Source: Phytophthora hibernalis
Taxonomy: Eukaryota > Oomycota > Peronosporomycetes > Peronosporales > Peronosporaceae
Assembly: GCA_012656075.1 (NCBI GenBank)
Contig: JAAKBF010000086.1
Location: forward strand, 274,589 to 338,588
Reading direction: 5' to 3'
DNA length: 64,000 bases
The translations under genes and the position numbers were made by a program. The first letter of the stretch is position 1, and each line of letters opens with the position of its first letter. Below the pieces are notes generated by a model. It did no database searches. It was not told the origin of the DNA and was given only the letters and a program-made list of their open reading frames with translations. Below are positions 1 to 11,289 of the stretch, one piece after another.

Positions 1-35
1 TCCCCGCCAGCCTTCCACATGCTGATTGTAATATC

Positions 36-399
36 TCAATCGAACCCAATTGCTGACTCATAAACGCTTGACTCGCGTCCTGAGAACCACTCCTTCTCTT
101 CCTGTCGCTTCTGCGACGCCTCCAAGCGCTCCGTGCGTTCAGCAAGGCCGGTGGGAAGGTCCAGCAGTTTATCCTGCCGGTCCTGCGGCTTGATCAGCCC
201 CTTGACTTCATCAATGTCTCCGTACTGGCCGTCGTCCTCTTCGTGGTCGACCTTGGCTTCCGGAGTTCCGTAAGCTTCGCTCCCGGCGACGGTGTAAACT
301 GTTGGGCTTATAAACTGTAAGTTGTTGAGGATACCGTTGTATATTGAGAAGTGAGGGCGAGGCTAACTAACGCCTTACCTGCTCCCTGTCTGCAGCCAT
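36..399 (-). CDS. small spliced hypothetical protein (99 aa)
   Basis: I read a two-exon gene. Exon 1 (399-379) is ATG plus six codons. The intron (378-315, 64 nt) starts GTAAGG and ends TTACAG, typical of oomycete introns. Exon 2 (314-36) continues in phase 0 to a TGA. The product is about 99 aa, very acidic in its first third (HEEDDGQYGDIDE), then charged and probably helical (ERTERLEASQKRQEEKE), with no signal peptide or membrane segment. I do not recognise the family. It is in the sense orientation of the neighbouring gypsy element A, about 1.1 kb beyond pol, so it may be an accessory ORF of that element or a separate small gene. Perfect frame across a canonical intron supports it being real; the lack of homology evidence limits certainty. 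Confidence 0.5.
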
Positions 400-536
400 T
401 CGTGTCGTCCCGAGATCACCATCCGGAGAGTGGCGGTCGAAACCGGTGACTAAACGGCGGTTACGCGCGAGTTACGCCTGGGTTACAGGCGCAGTTCTAA
501 CAGCTTTTCTCCGGAGCATGGCTCAGAGGCTCGGTG

Positions 537-1124
537 ATGACCCTCGGTCATCTCATTACGAGCGGCATGGGCAGAGTACAACAAGGCTCGGAACCTCCGA
601 GCGGATTGGTTGCGTCTGCAGATGGTGTATCGCTGTTGGGAGTGGTGCGTCGAGCGTGCTGGCAAGCCTCGGAAGCCCCGACCGAGTTTTTGTTGGAACC
701 CAGTTACCTCCAATACTCGTTCGAGGTGATTGAGTGGGCACCGACGTCCGAGGATTGGGTCGGCGAGCTCGCGACTCTGGATGCTCGTCAATTATTGCGG
801 AACTGTTGGGTGGAGTCGCCCTCCAGTCACCCTTTTAACACTACTTTCGCGCCGTGTAATTCACGGGTGCCGCTATTCGTGCCTCGTGGCATGACCGAGG
901 CGGAGGTGATTTCGGACATTATGGTGAACTCGTCCTTGGGTCCAAGTTTGATCGTGGCTCCATGGTTTCCTCAGGTTTCGGTTGTTGTTCCCCCAGGACC
1001 AACGGATGATGAAGGTAAGGATGAAGGTCAAGCCGAGGTCTCCGCTGCCCCTGCTGCTACTCCAACATCCTCCGGCGGACATGTGCCGGGCCAGACGTAT
1101 AACCTGGACGTGTTGGCTGATTAA
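537..1124 (+). CDS. hypothetical ORF antisense to gypsy element A
   Basis: This is an open frame of 195 codons from ATG at 537 to TAA at 1122-1124. A GTG lies just upstream, but ATG is the sensible eukaryotic start. The composition looks coding: ordinary amino-acid balance, a hydrophobic middle (SLGPSLIVAPWFPQVSVVV) and a Ser/Pro/Ala/Glu-rich tail. There is no signal peptide and no family I recognise. It lies just beyond the 3' end of the minus-strand pol of gypsy element A, in the opposite orientation, the same position and polarity as the antisense ORF in gypsy element B (26.8-28.0 kb). It may be an accessory antisense ORF of the retrotransposon or a fragment of an unrelated gene. Confidence 0.45.
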   Translation: MTLGHLITSGMGRVQQGSEPPSGLVASADGVSLLGVVRRACWQASEAPTEFLLEPSYLQYSFEVIEWAPTSEDWVGELATLDARQLLRNCWVESPSSHPFNTTFAPCNSRVPLFVPRGMTEAEVISDIMVNSSLGPSLIVAPWFPQVSVVVPPGPTDDEGKDEGQAEVSAAPAATPTSSGGHVPGQTYNLDVLAD

Positions 1125-1482
1125 GCGTCCTCTACCGACATCTAAACCTCGGCCTTGCGCTGTTGTGTTTCGTCGTCCATCCCTCTTGCTAATCTCACGT
1201 TGTCCGAACACCGTGGTTCGCTACCGTTCCACTTAATCCAAATCCATTTCGAGTTCGTTCACATACGCAGTTTAATGCGGTAGTCATCTTCATCTGACGC
1301 TACGGGCCGCATAATCCCCGTAGACAGTTCATCTCGTCACTTCGCCATCACAAACCGAGCCTCCGAGGAGACTTGGTCGCTCAGTGGTCAGTGACTTCCA
1401 TTCTAGTACAGTATCATTTTTCGTCTGTTTCCACTGGCTGTACCAACCCCGTAGGCAGTTCAATCCTAGGTAGCGATTCGAG
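1125..1482. other. no gene seen
   Basis: This spacer lies between the antisense ORF and the end of the gypsy A pol frame. It has stops in all frames and no LTR-like match to the 5' LTR at 9329-10201, so the element's 3' LTR, if present, lies outside the window. Confidence 0.5.
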
Positions 1483-3453
1483 CTAGTCTTCATCGGCCAC
1501 CTGAACCATTTGGAGTCGTCGTTCGCTGCGTCGAGTTCGCAAATAGTCGTAAAGCAACCCGCCGCACGACAAGTTCGATGCTGGTTCCCAGGTAGGCTCG
1601 TCGTGGCCGATCCACCTCACTTTGAACTCTCTGACCGCGCGATTGGTGTTCGTTGATAGCGGTGATCGGTCGTCCAGAATAGCCTCTACTTCGTATTTGC
1701 CTGCCACTCTATCAGGCTCCCAGCTATCTTCCGGTAAGAGTTCCTTGTCAAAATCAATCCTCGTATCCACGGTCACCTCAGGTGTCAGCCAACTCCTCGG
1801 TCGGTCGCCATATTCGTTCACCGCCTTGAGCCGCGAGACATGCACCACTGGGTAGAACCGATAACCACTCTGATCCGGCAGCTCTAGTTCATATGCGAAC
1901 TCTTGGACTTTTTTTCGTGATCAGGAATGGTCCGTGCCATCGATGTGCCAGCTTCTTGGTCAATCCTGGTTTCACGCGCTCCATTTAGAGCCACACCCTG
2001 CTCCCAGGCTTGAATAGAGACCTCGGTGCCTCTTCAGTAGCTTCGGGGAGACACCCCAGTCTCTTCCTGCCCGGTGTCCGAGGTTTCGTTCCCGTCGGTT
2101 TCCGTCGCTGTCCCCTGCCTTTCGACATCCAATGGTACCTCTGATCCGTCGCGATTCGGTGCTACTATGTTCTTGCTGTCATCAACTGGAATCATCGGTA
2201 CTGATGCAGCTTCACGTCGGTTAAGCGACTCGTTGTGTTCGCGATCTCTCCGAGCCTTCTCGCCCTTCTGGTACTCCATCGCCATCTTCCATGCGATTTC
2301 TTGTTGTCGGTTCACTTCTCGGCACCATGCTAGCGAATCGGTTTGCCCTCGGGATCCTCGTTTTAGCGACGACGACATTGCTCGCAGCGTAGACCGAGCA
2401 TCCCACCATGGACGCGATAGAACGGAGTATCCTTCCGAGTGCCGGCCTGAGAGTTGTTGATAGCGAAGTCGTTCGGCGATTTTGTCCCATTCTTGTTGCA
2501 ACGGGTCTTCTGCATACACTCACACTGACTGCATCACGGTCTTGACTGATCGTTCTTCCTGCCCTTTGCTTGCGGACGGTAACTCAACGTGGCCCTCGAC
2601 CGAGATTGCATCATCTCAGCAAATGCTTGGAAAACTTCACTCATGAACCGAGGGTTTCGGTCATGGCGAATCATCGTTGGCACCCCAAACCTTCGGTAGA
2701 CACACTCTTCGAACGGTTGAGCGACTTTTAATGCGGTAGTATCTGACATGGCTTTCCCCATGACGAATCCTGTGAACGAGCATTGAAACAGTAACAGCGC
2801 GGTATTCCCTCGCCGAGATTTTGGCAATGGTAGGACGAAATCCATCGACACCAGCTGGAATGGTCTCTCGACTAGTACATTCCCAGGAGAGTACCCTCTG
2901 AGCTGCGGTCGATTTTTGCTCGAGCTGCAGTCTGGGCAGGACCGCACATGCCACTCAACGTCTGCGTACAGTCCGATCCAATAATTATCCATTTTCGCTC
3001 GGTGGTATGTTCGACCGATACACCTTCTAACGAGTTGTGGCAGCTCTGTAATACTTCCTGAATCATCGTTGTGGGTACCACCAGACGCATCTTGGTCTCC
3101 TCTTGGTTTTCCTTAGTCCACGGACGGTTCGCTCCGATAATATACAGCACACCGTCATCGCTTAGCGCAAACTTGTCGGCCATTTTCCATGCATCTCTCG
3201 CCGCACTGTAACTCAGGCTAGCTTCCTCGCCTCGGAGAACGGCCTTGAGGTTTGCCCACCTCAGCTCCTCGTCCTGTGCGGCGGAGATCCTTCGTCTTCG
3301 TTCTTCTTGAATCATTACCAGGTCAACATCGTTTGCATTTGGTGCTCCGATGCTTGCTTCGGTCATTGGTAGCTCGCCTTCTGCTTCGTTCTGAGTCTCT
3401 GAGGCTACCTCATCTGCTTCGTCTCGTCGTGTTACGTCGTCCTGGCCCATCAC
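1483..3453 (-). pseudogene. gypsy A integrase with chromodomain (broken)
   Basis: This inserts retroelement cDNA into the genome. In order: a charged linker (3453-3100), a remnant of the HHCC zinc-binding region (3060-2940, with two cysteines visible in VRSCPDCSSS), the catalytic core with SMDFVLPLP (first Asp) and RHDRNPRFMS (second Asp), then a frameshift at about 2530 near the position of the catalytic Glu, where the expected pattern reads RPQAKGRKND. The frame continues at 2519-2034, then breaks at a TAA and a second frameshift, and ends in a chromodomain (1848-1483; FKVRWIGHDEPTWEPASNL). A chromodomain typically steers integration to marked chromatin. At least three inactivating changes mean this copy cannot encode a full integrase. 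Confidence 0.85.
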
Positions 3454-3693
3454 CGAGGGCTCGCTTGCAAAACGGACACAGTTCTTCTGTGTTCCCGCTT
3501 GCCGACGGGCCGTGTCGGTTATGTAATCCGGTACACCCTCACAAAATCGAAAACGATTTGTTACAGGATGCTTGGCGGGTCACACGAGTCCGGGCTAGGT
3601 TGACCGACACTCTCGTCGGTGGCCGCTTCACCGAGTGTTGTCGTGACGACCTCCGGCGAAGGCTCGTAGATGACTTCGTCGATTCGGTTGAGC

Positions 3694-5799
3694 TCAATTA
3701 ACTCTGTTTTCCTGGTTTCGGCTGAAACCACGCTGGACTGTTTGCTGTTGAGAGCCTCCGTAGCTAACGAGTCTGGAGCTGCATTCAAATATCGGATCAT
3801 GTGGAGATATTTCACCGACCGAAGCTTGGCTGTGAGCTCTCAGTGGTGGTAGAGTTGGACCATCAGAGTTTCCTTCGGACATGTCATCACCTCTAGGGAC
3901 TGCTGGATTGCGAGTCTCGAGTCTCCCACCACAATTAAATCCTCGGTGCCGCTCCACCGCGGTCAAGACACCATTGTTCATACCTGCGTACTCAGCGAGG
4001 TTTACTGTGGTGGTATCGAGGTAAGCACTCGCATCCGTCACTACCGTCCATTCTGGTAATTTCCTCAATATCCAGGAGCAACTACCATACCCGCCACTCT
4101 TCTCCGTCTTGGCTGATCCGTCAAAAGATATCACCACGCCGTTGTAATACCTCGGTAGGCTTGCGTAAAGCAAGTGTGGGTAGTCGGTGATCCCCGTGAC
4201 GGTGGGGTCACCGGCGCTAACGAGTCTTCCAGTTCAACAAAGCTCGTAAGCCCAGCCTGTAGTAGATGAGCGAACGCCAATGGCGTTCCTTGACTCGGTT
4301 GACCTTCAGGTGCCACGGGGACAACATCACTGCGAAGTGGGTCGTACGACCGAACAATGTCTTCGACTTATGTACCCTATCCTGTGTCGAGAACCGAGTG
4401 TAGATGTGGATAGGTCGTCCGACCAGCTGAGGGTAGCACACTTTCAACAGTAACAGCAACGCCAACACCTCCTTCTCGGCCGGGTGGTAATTCATCTCGG
4501 CGTCTTTCAGGACGCGGCCGCAGAACCGCACGAGGTGCAACTTGTCGTCATGATACTGCATCAGAGTGGAACTCAGAGCTCACTCATTAGCAAGTAGCGT
4601 CATGTGCACCTCTTTGGCTCGGTCAAAGTGTCGTAGTATCGGCGCGTCTACCACCTTCTGTTGTAGCCCTGCGAAGCTTCGGTGAGCTGCGGATGCGTTT
4701 CCTGCCGGTGTAAAATCCTCTTCATTGAGTTGGTACAGGACGGCCCCGTAGACCGCAAAGTCTTGGATGAAACTGCTGTAATAGTTCAACGCACCGAGGA
4801 ATGACTGCATTTCTTTCTTCGATGACGGGTACGGCAGCTCCGTCACTATCTTCCACTTCTTCGGATCGGCCCGAATCCCGTCGGCCGACACTTCATGCGA
4901 CAGAAAATCCACTCGGCCTTGTACAAAAATGCTCTTCGTGAAACTCATACTTATTGGACACTCACTAAACCGCTGGAGCAGGCGGTCTAGGGTCGTCTCG
5001 GAGCCGAAACAAATATCGTCCACGAACGACCGCCGATCGAACACTGGCACCAACGAGGATTCGTCTGCCTCCCCTGTGGAGAACATATCCGCTAAGGGCT
5101 GTTCACCAGTTGGGTCACCGCGTCGAGCGTCAAACTTGGTCGTAAAAGCTGTCGAAACCTCGGACAGATGTGCAGCACCGTCGGTCACCCCTTTCTTACA
5201 GCTCCAGCGGCAGCTTTAGCGGACCGCATCAACTCAGAGAACTGGTTCCAACCACCCTTGGGCTGAACGAACCCCATAGAGCATTGTCGATCATTCGTTG
5301 GTATATCATCGGTGCGTTTTTCAGGCCAAACGGCATACGGCCGAGTGCACAAACGAAGGCCGAGATTTTCCGAGCTCTCGTCGTCATCATTATTGCCCAA
5401 AATGCGCTAGCTGCATCTAAAGAGCAGAACCACAGGTAGGCTTCTAGGTCCGTCAACAAATCGTCGACCAGCGGCATGGCATACTCCATGATCGCGGTGA
5501 TTGCATTCAACATCTTGTAATTCAATGCACAGGCGAATATCAACGCCGTTCTTCTTCAGCACGATCACAGTCGGGGATGCCCAAGGGCTGTCCGAGAACG
5601 CAACCAACCGAGCTTTCAACAAGCCTTTCAGTAACTCGTATAGCTTCTTCAGGTGCTTCAGCGGTGTACGCCCAGCCCTCTGTTTAATCGGAGGGTGCCC
5701 CTGTACAGCGATATCGCATACCACGCCATAGGCTGGCGGTGGCAGAGCGTTTCCGCTCGAAATCATGATATGTTCATGCTTCTGTAACACGTTGATCAA
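3694..5799 (-). pseudogene. gypsy A reverse transcriptase, RNase H and a second RNase H (broken)
   Basis: RT fingers and palm lie at 5799-5229 (DSPWASPTVIVLKKNG; GRMPFGLKNAPMIYQRM), followed by the catalytic box FVDD at 5026-5015 and the thumb or connection region (FLGALNYYSSFI) down to 4580. The RT-linked RNase H lies at 4561-4217 (MNYHPAEKEVLALLLLL). After another frame change there is a second RNase H-like domain at 4173-3694 (VVISFDGSAK, GGYGSCSWIL, TTVNLAEYAG), which retains the first Asp and the Glu of the fold. Extra RNase H domains of this kind are known in oomycete and plant Ty3/gypsy elements. The domains lie in different frames, so the polyprotein is disrupted. Confidence 0.88.
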
Positions 5800-6519
5800 T
5801 GCTCGTTGTTGCTCGGACGTGACCTTCGGGTTCGCTACATTGGATCCTGTATAATCAAAACCGCCCCCGAGACTTCGGGCAGGAATGCCAGCTCATGTGC
5901 GTAATAGGTCAACTCGATTTCGTTTGCCACATGCTCGGCAACACCGCCGAGAAAATCGTCAATGTCAGCGTCGGCGCCAGCGGAAACGCCAGTCGTAAGC
6001 GCAACGAACTCACACGTGTCTCCGAATCTTCGGTGACCACGGAGTTCGGTGCCTTGCTGGTAATTACCTCATCGTCACCCTGTCCGAGGATTCGGCCGTG
6101 GTTGGATCCTCAACTTCCTCGTTTTCAATGTCCATAGCCGTCCTGTCTGAGGTTACCAGAGTAACGGTTACTGTCGGATGGTCGCACCACTAGGCTGTGT
6201 GAGGTACTCTTCAACGCTCTGTAGACGATCCATCCGATGCCCATCTTGGTGCGCTATCGGTCGGGAAAGAATCTTCAGAGGCGTCGGATATTCTCGCCGC
6301 TCGACGGCTGGTGGTTGACTGGCTAACCACTGCTCGTACAGTTTGCTTTCACGCTTCAGTAATGTGTCATCCCAACACTCAGCGTATACTAGCACTTGCT
6401 ATTGGTCGTACTTCGCCGATCGTAGCCGGGTGTAGCCACGCCCTTGCGGGAGATCACCACGTGGTACCCATAATACCACCGACTCGTGGTTTGTACGGTG
6501 AGCAACTCTCGGTGACACA

Positions 6520-7623
6520 TTAGTCAGCCGGATAATCGCTGATTGTCCCCGTTGAAACCTCGTCACCATCGGCACAAGATCCCCAATCCGGCGAATCCAC
6601 ACCTTGTGGGTGTTCAGATGTGGACGTCGCCAAGGTGCGCCACTCTCGTCCGGCGACCGACAAATTCTCGGTTGGACCACCGGCCACTTGTAGACCGTAT
6701 ACCGGGGCGTCGTCCGAGTTCTGGGATTTCACCAGGGGGACCATAACTTCATCCGGTAACCGGGCCGTACCATGGAACAAGTCTAACCGCACTCCGGCTG
6801 GTATCATGAAGTCCGTTCCGATGGCTACATCGACTCCGGCACTATGATCCATAATCCACAACTCGAATGCATACACTCGCTCCCACCCGAGGGTGATCTT
6901 AACGAGTGCTCGGCGGCGCGTCTCCATCACTCCTGGATTGATTCCTCTAACCTCCATTCTGCGACCGCGGTCTGAGACCTCCCGCACGCGTAGTCGCGTC
7001 GCATAGGAAGCTGAAATCACGCTCACATTCGCTCCTGTGTCGAGCAGCATCCTCGGTTGCGCATCATCCACTGCCCCGTTCACCATGGCACGCAATCGCT
7101 TCCTCTTGTCGTAGCGTGGGGCCGACCACCACCCAATCCTCTCGCCAGACAACAACTTGATTGCCTGGCCGAGACTTCGAGGCTCGTGCTCCGTCACAGC
7201 TATACTCGCGATTGAAGCCTTGGTAACCGTACCAGTAGCTTCTTCGTCACATTTCACATTCATTTCACTCTCACCGAGGTTTTCGCCTCTCGCTTCTCCA
7301 TTTTCCGTCGATTTCATATAATCCATATTCAAGTCATCAGGCCGTTTGCACGAACCCGTGAACGCTAACAAATAGTCAGCGTCCAGCGCAGGTTCGGCTA
7401 ACTGTGGCAGTCCGATTGGGACCAACCCAGTTTCTAGTTTAAATGACCCCCATAGACCAATTCTTGAAGTTCTGGCGAGAGGTGTTTCTTTCTCCACCTT
7501 CGCCTTCAGAAGAGAAGCCAGCTCGTTGAATGCTTCGCATCTTCCCGCATCATGGACTTGCTTGCACATCTTGCACCTCTTGAAACAATAGTGTGCAGAG
7601 TGAGTCCACCACAGGAGGCACAC
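6520..7623 (-). pseudogene. gypsy A aspartic protease region
   Basis: This 367-codon frame contains a retropepsin active site, MLLDTGANVSVIS, with the Asp-Thr-Gly-Ala codons near 7041-7030, followed by the flap and hydrophobic strands (ALVKITLGWERVYAFELWI; VDVAIGTDFMIPAG). A short Cys/His stretch at its start (CFKRCKMCKQVHDAGRC) overlaps the end of the gag frame and is likely the nucleocapsid zinc-knuckle region. The protease would release gag and pol products from the polyprotein. The frame differs from gag and RT. The stretch 6519-5800 links it to RT with only short open pieces. It is a remnant of one polyprotein gene, not an independent cellular protease. Confidence 0.8.
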
Positions 7624-9218
7624 TGGCCATATTGCCGGCGACCATCACGTCCGCCAAGGCCTCGGTTGTCTCGGTTGTGCGGGTATTGGTTATTCCCAAC
7701 CCTCGGCCGGCGATTGTCAGCTCGAGCAAACGTTCCCTTGGAGGCGTGACGACGCTCCGAATCACTCGCGACAGCCACATGACCGTGGTCCTCATCCGAC
7801 ACACCTTCGTTGTCCGAGTACCTATCCGAGCTTCGGTCGCCATTGCCAGGGTAGTTCTCCGGGTCGTAACCCACGGTATCATCATAACCCCACTCGATGT
7901 CTCTGCAGGTTCTCCTCGCGGGTCGACCGAGCCGTCCACCTTCAACGCAGCGACCATGTATGTCAGTGCTTCAGCCAGAGTAACCCTCGGTCGGTATAGA
8001 CGATCGTCGCGACGTCGGTTGTCATCCCGATACCGATCTTCCCGACGACGGCTATCATCTCGGTCACGCCGGTAGGGATCCCGCGAATCCTCGGAGCGTC
8101 CATCTTCACGGCGGCGACTGTCATCCTGGCACTTGGGATGTCGCACCGAGGACTCGCGTCCCTTTTTCCGTTCGCGACGTCGGAGGATATCATTTATCAT
8201 GTCTTCCAGGTCGTGAATATTCTTGACCCGCATGTGCCACAGAAGCTCTTCCAAAGATCGGTCTTTGCACGTATCGAGAAAGTGTTCAACATGATTTTTG
8301 GCCTCACGGCCGCCGTGCTCAAATTGTACCCCGGCGTTCCTGGCGTAGCCATTTAGTCGGTTCAGATAGTCGCAAACATACTCCTTCTCCTCATGCCTCG
8401 CCGAGTAATACCGTGGTTTCGCCGATTGATTAAATCGGGAACAGAAGTACTTGATGAACGCATCACTCAACAATTTCCACGTTCGTCTCGTCTTCCGTGG
8501 GAGTTGTCGGTACAAATGCAGGGCACCGTCTTGGAGGCTCAGCTCGAATGCCATGCGCCATTCATTCGGTGGCGTGTGCGTTCCTTTCATCTCATAGATG
8601 AAGGCTCGGAGACATTGCATCGACTTCTCACTCTTGTCTCGGAGGCAGAGACAGGGTTTGATGTTACCCAACGGTAAGTGCGTGGCGATTTCAAGCCTTG
8701 GTTTAGAACTCTCGTTTTCCATCGAGTTGAGTTCGCGGATTTGGTGTGCCCATTCTCCAGTCACGTCACCCCCTTGGTCTTCGACGTCGAACAAATCATC
8801 GTCCGAGGAGTCGCCGTGCGTATCGAATCGTCGGTCCGTTGTCTGACTTGTGCTTCGGCCCGTCTTCGGAGCGGTCCGCGTACCCTCGGAGCCCTTTGCC
8901 AATCGCTCGGTACGATCCGCTGACCGAGGCGCTACCATGTGCGAATCGTGAAAGTACGCCGAAGCAGTCCCTTTCGCTGAGAACACACCCGTCTCGACCG
9001 GCTTCTCTGGCTGTCGCGTCTTACAGGTATTCCTCTTCGTCATTTTCTTCGGCTTCAGAGTAGTCCATCCGCACGTCGAAGCTGTCCGAACGCTCGTTGA
9101 TCGGCTCCAAAGTACTTGGGGTCGCGAGTGTTGGACCGGACCTCACCGAATCCTCGGGTCGCCCTCCGCTCGACTTCATCGGCGTTTCTGGTACCTCTGA
9201 CTTCGCTCCTCTCGCCAT
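7550..9218 (-). pseudogene. gypsy A gag
   Basis: The capsid-type structural protein starts at ATG 9218 (MARGAKSEV). The first 65 codons end at a stop at 9021, and the frame continues in an overlapping frame (9043-7550), so a single frameshift in an Asp/Glu-rich stretch (EENDEEEYL) separates the two. The body has a Retrotrans_gag-like region (FELSLQDGALHLYRQLP; AFIKYFCSRFN) at about 8560-8200, followed by a long Arg/Asp-rich low-complexity tail (RREDGRSEDSRDPYRRDRDD), presumably the nucleic-acid-binding part. The tail is encoded by near-tandem codon repeats around 8000-8110. Without the frameshift the gag would be close to intact. Confidence 0.8.
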
Positions 9219-9310
9219 CTTCTCTCTTCTTATTCTCTTGTCTTCTCTCGAATGCTCGTTAGGGTAAGAACCTATATACAACCAAGACACACAGAAATTC
9301 ACTCCCAATC

Positions 9311-9326
9311 CCGGGTCGCGGCACCA
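9311..9326 (-). promoter_or_regulatory. tRNA primer-binding site of gypsy A
   Basis: On the plus strand the sequence ends GCGGCACCA, i.e. minus-strand TGGTGCCGC..., complementary to a tRNA 3' end with CCA. It begins two bases inside the LTR edge, as expected for a retrotransposon minus-strand primer site. I cannot name the tRNA. Confidence 0.6.
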
Positions 9327-9328
9327 GT

Positions 9329-10201
9329 TGTCGTGTAGGATCACGCAGAAATTCTCACTACCAAATGGTATGAGTACCACCAACAACACTCGCTTCCCCT
9401 TGTCAGGTCAACGAGCGTTGGATCAAACCTGAAGGCCAGGAACGATCCCTTACGCCGGGTTGGATGTGAACCCTAGGTTGTATTAGGCCAAACCAATAAC
9501 CTGCACCACTAGCCATGAGCGAGGGCTAGTATGCAATATTGCGCTTTCGCGCGAACCCCGCAGGCCCTCAGAAGGAAGGGTACCGGCTGTCAAGCCTAAT
9601 ACGGGTTTGCTGAGGTAAAACCTCGGCGGGTAGTAAAATATGCATGGAACACTCTGTTCCACTATAATATATGGTGAACGACACTTCTTGTCGCTCCCAA
9701 CACTCGGCCACTCTAATCTGTTGGACTGACCAGCAACAAGCCCTCAGTTCAATGTACCGTAGACTCGCTGACCAGCATCCCACAAGCCGAGCGTATCCAG
9801 ACCCTAATATAAGCTAGCTAGACTTACCGAAGACGGGCTTGACCCTTGGTGACTTGGGGGAAAGACTGCTGATTTATTTCTGTTGATCTATGGCTCTGAG
9901 AGCCTCTGTAGTCAATCATATAGCTAGTCCTATATCTAAGTACAAATATCCAGTGTAAACCGATCCCCGTATGTGATCCTGTACCCGGCTCTATAAGACC
10001 GAGGGTACGAAACTGAAATGGGTACAAACGAGGGTTCGTTTCCTCGGCCAGGATTTTTATACCCGACCGAGGCCTCGGTCACTAAACTATCGTGGTCACT
10101 GTGGCGCGGGGAATGTAATCTGCCAATCAGGGCACGCCGATTACTCTTTTTCCGCAAGAGCAACCTTGCCGACTGGCGACCGAGCGCCCCAAAACTCAAC
10201 A
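9329..10201 (-). repeat. 5' LTR of gypsy A
   Basis: In element orientation it runs from TGTTGAG (10201) to CACGACA (9329), giving TG...CA ends and a short imperfect terminal inverted repeat (TGTTG / CGACA). The tRNA primer site follows at once. Inside is TATAAAAATCC (10062-10052), a plausible TATA box driving the element. The length is about 873 bp. The outer boundary at 10201 is less certain than the inner one, since no second LTR is available for comparison. Confidence 0.65.
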
Positions 10202-11289
10202 CCACACTATGATTCTAACCTTCAAGCTGGCGAAAACGAAAAGGAGGGGCGAGGTTGCGGATCCATGTTCTGTTCAAGGAAGGTATGCATTTGGATTTTT
10301 GTAGAACTGTGCTGGTTGATGTCTCACAGATTATGTACAGAGCGGGATGCTTTGCTATTCGAAAACGAATTACAGAATGAAGGTATCACGCAAACTTCCC
10401 TCTCGATGGTCACACGGTCTCGACAAGTGTAGCTCCAATTTCTCGGGAGTTAAGCGAACTGCGGCGCATCTTGACCCGGCACTATGTTCCAGAAGATACC
10501 GATTCTCCCAAATAACGATGTCATCTCTCTCGACCAACACCTCGATCGTTGACGTGGTAACTGACGAATTCAAGTATCAGCGTATCGAGAGTGAAGAGTG
10601 GTTCGGGAATGTGGGGAAGGCGCAGAGCTGTCATTTGATGTCAAGAGAACATTGCCGGAGATATGCAAGCTATCACAAATATGACAACGATCAAAGCAAT
10701 CGCCTTTGCTCTTACGTCAGACATGCACGACTGGTACGATGGTCGATCGTTTGCCGTCCCTAGAAGCGCTTAGTAATGCAGTGTATGATGGAAGCTAAGT
10801 AGCTTTGGGCTCGATCGAATCGTTGTGTGTGTCAGTGGTTTTCCAATGTTCTTGCCCACCCCTCTACACCGAGTAGATCGTGTCAAAAGACGGACTCAGC
10901 TGTAGTTGTATGCCATTCGCGGGAACGCGTAGCCAGCGTCGTAGCTGATGGGTGATAAGCTACCGGTATGAGCTCCGCATCGTTTGCTAGACGAGCGCGA
11001 CTGCGTTGGTGCTTCACTCCTCACTAGATTTATATCGCCACCATAACGGAACTGCAGGGGTTCTTTGTGGTTGCACCTGCGCTACCGGTACACGCAGTTA
11101 GCTTTGGTTGCACTGGTGGCATTGGGAGATAGTAATCACGGACTACTATTATCGGATTATACCTACTACGTATTAATAGTACTACTTCAGCCTGGCTGTG
11201 AGCTACTAGTAGTAGATCCAACTGCAACAGATAACATGTATTTCGAATTACTTTTCAAATGCGCCAATGAATGCTATCAAAGACGAGAG
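10202..11289. other. no recognisable gene
   Basis: Only short frames are present. The longest, 10347-10763 on plus, has 138 codons rich in Ser, Arg and Cys and no domain I recognise. I see no repeats or TIRs here that match the rest of the window. Confidence 0.4.

Larger units (their letters stand above)
1483..10201 (-). mobile_element. Ty3/gypsy LTR retrotransposon A (chromovirus type, degenerate)
   Basis: On the minus strand the order is 5' LTR (about 10201-9329), tRNA primer-binding site (9326-9311), gag (9218-7550), aspartic protease (7623-6520), reverse transcriptase, RNase H, a second RNase H (5799-3694), integrase and C-terminal chromodomain (3453-1483). PR-RT-RH-IN order with a chromodomain places it among Ty3/gypsy chromovirus-like elements. 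The coding region is broken by several frameshifts and stops, for example TAA at about 1980 in the integrase C-terminal region. No 3' LTR is visible, so the element either runs past the left edge of the window or is truncated. Confidence 0.9.

Noticed and set aside
1..300. 3' LTR of gypsy A at the left edge
   Set aside because: No stretch here resembles the 5' LTR at 9329-10201; the region instead holds the small spliced gene.
7593..8075. 160-codon plus frame rich in Ser/Arg/Val
   Set aside because: Shadow of the Arg/Asp-rich gag tail of gypsy A on minus; the gag frame has recognisable domains, this one does not.
10347..10763. 138-codon plus frame as a possible gene
   Set aside because: No ordered domain, no splice or promoter evidence, and composition close to random for this region.
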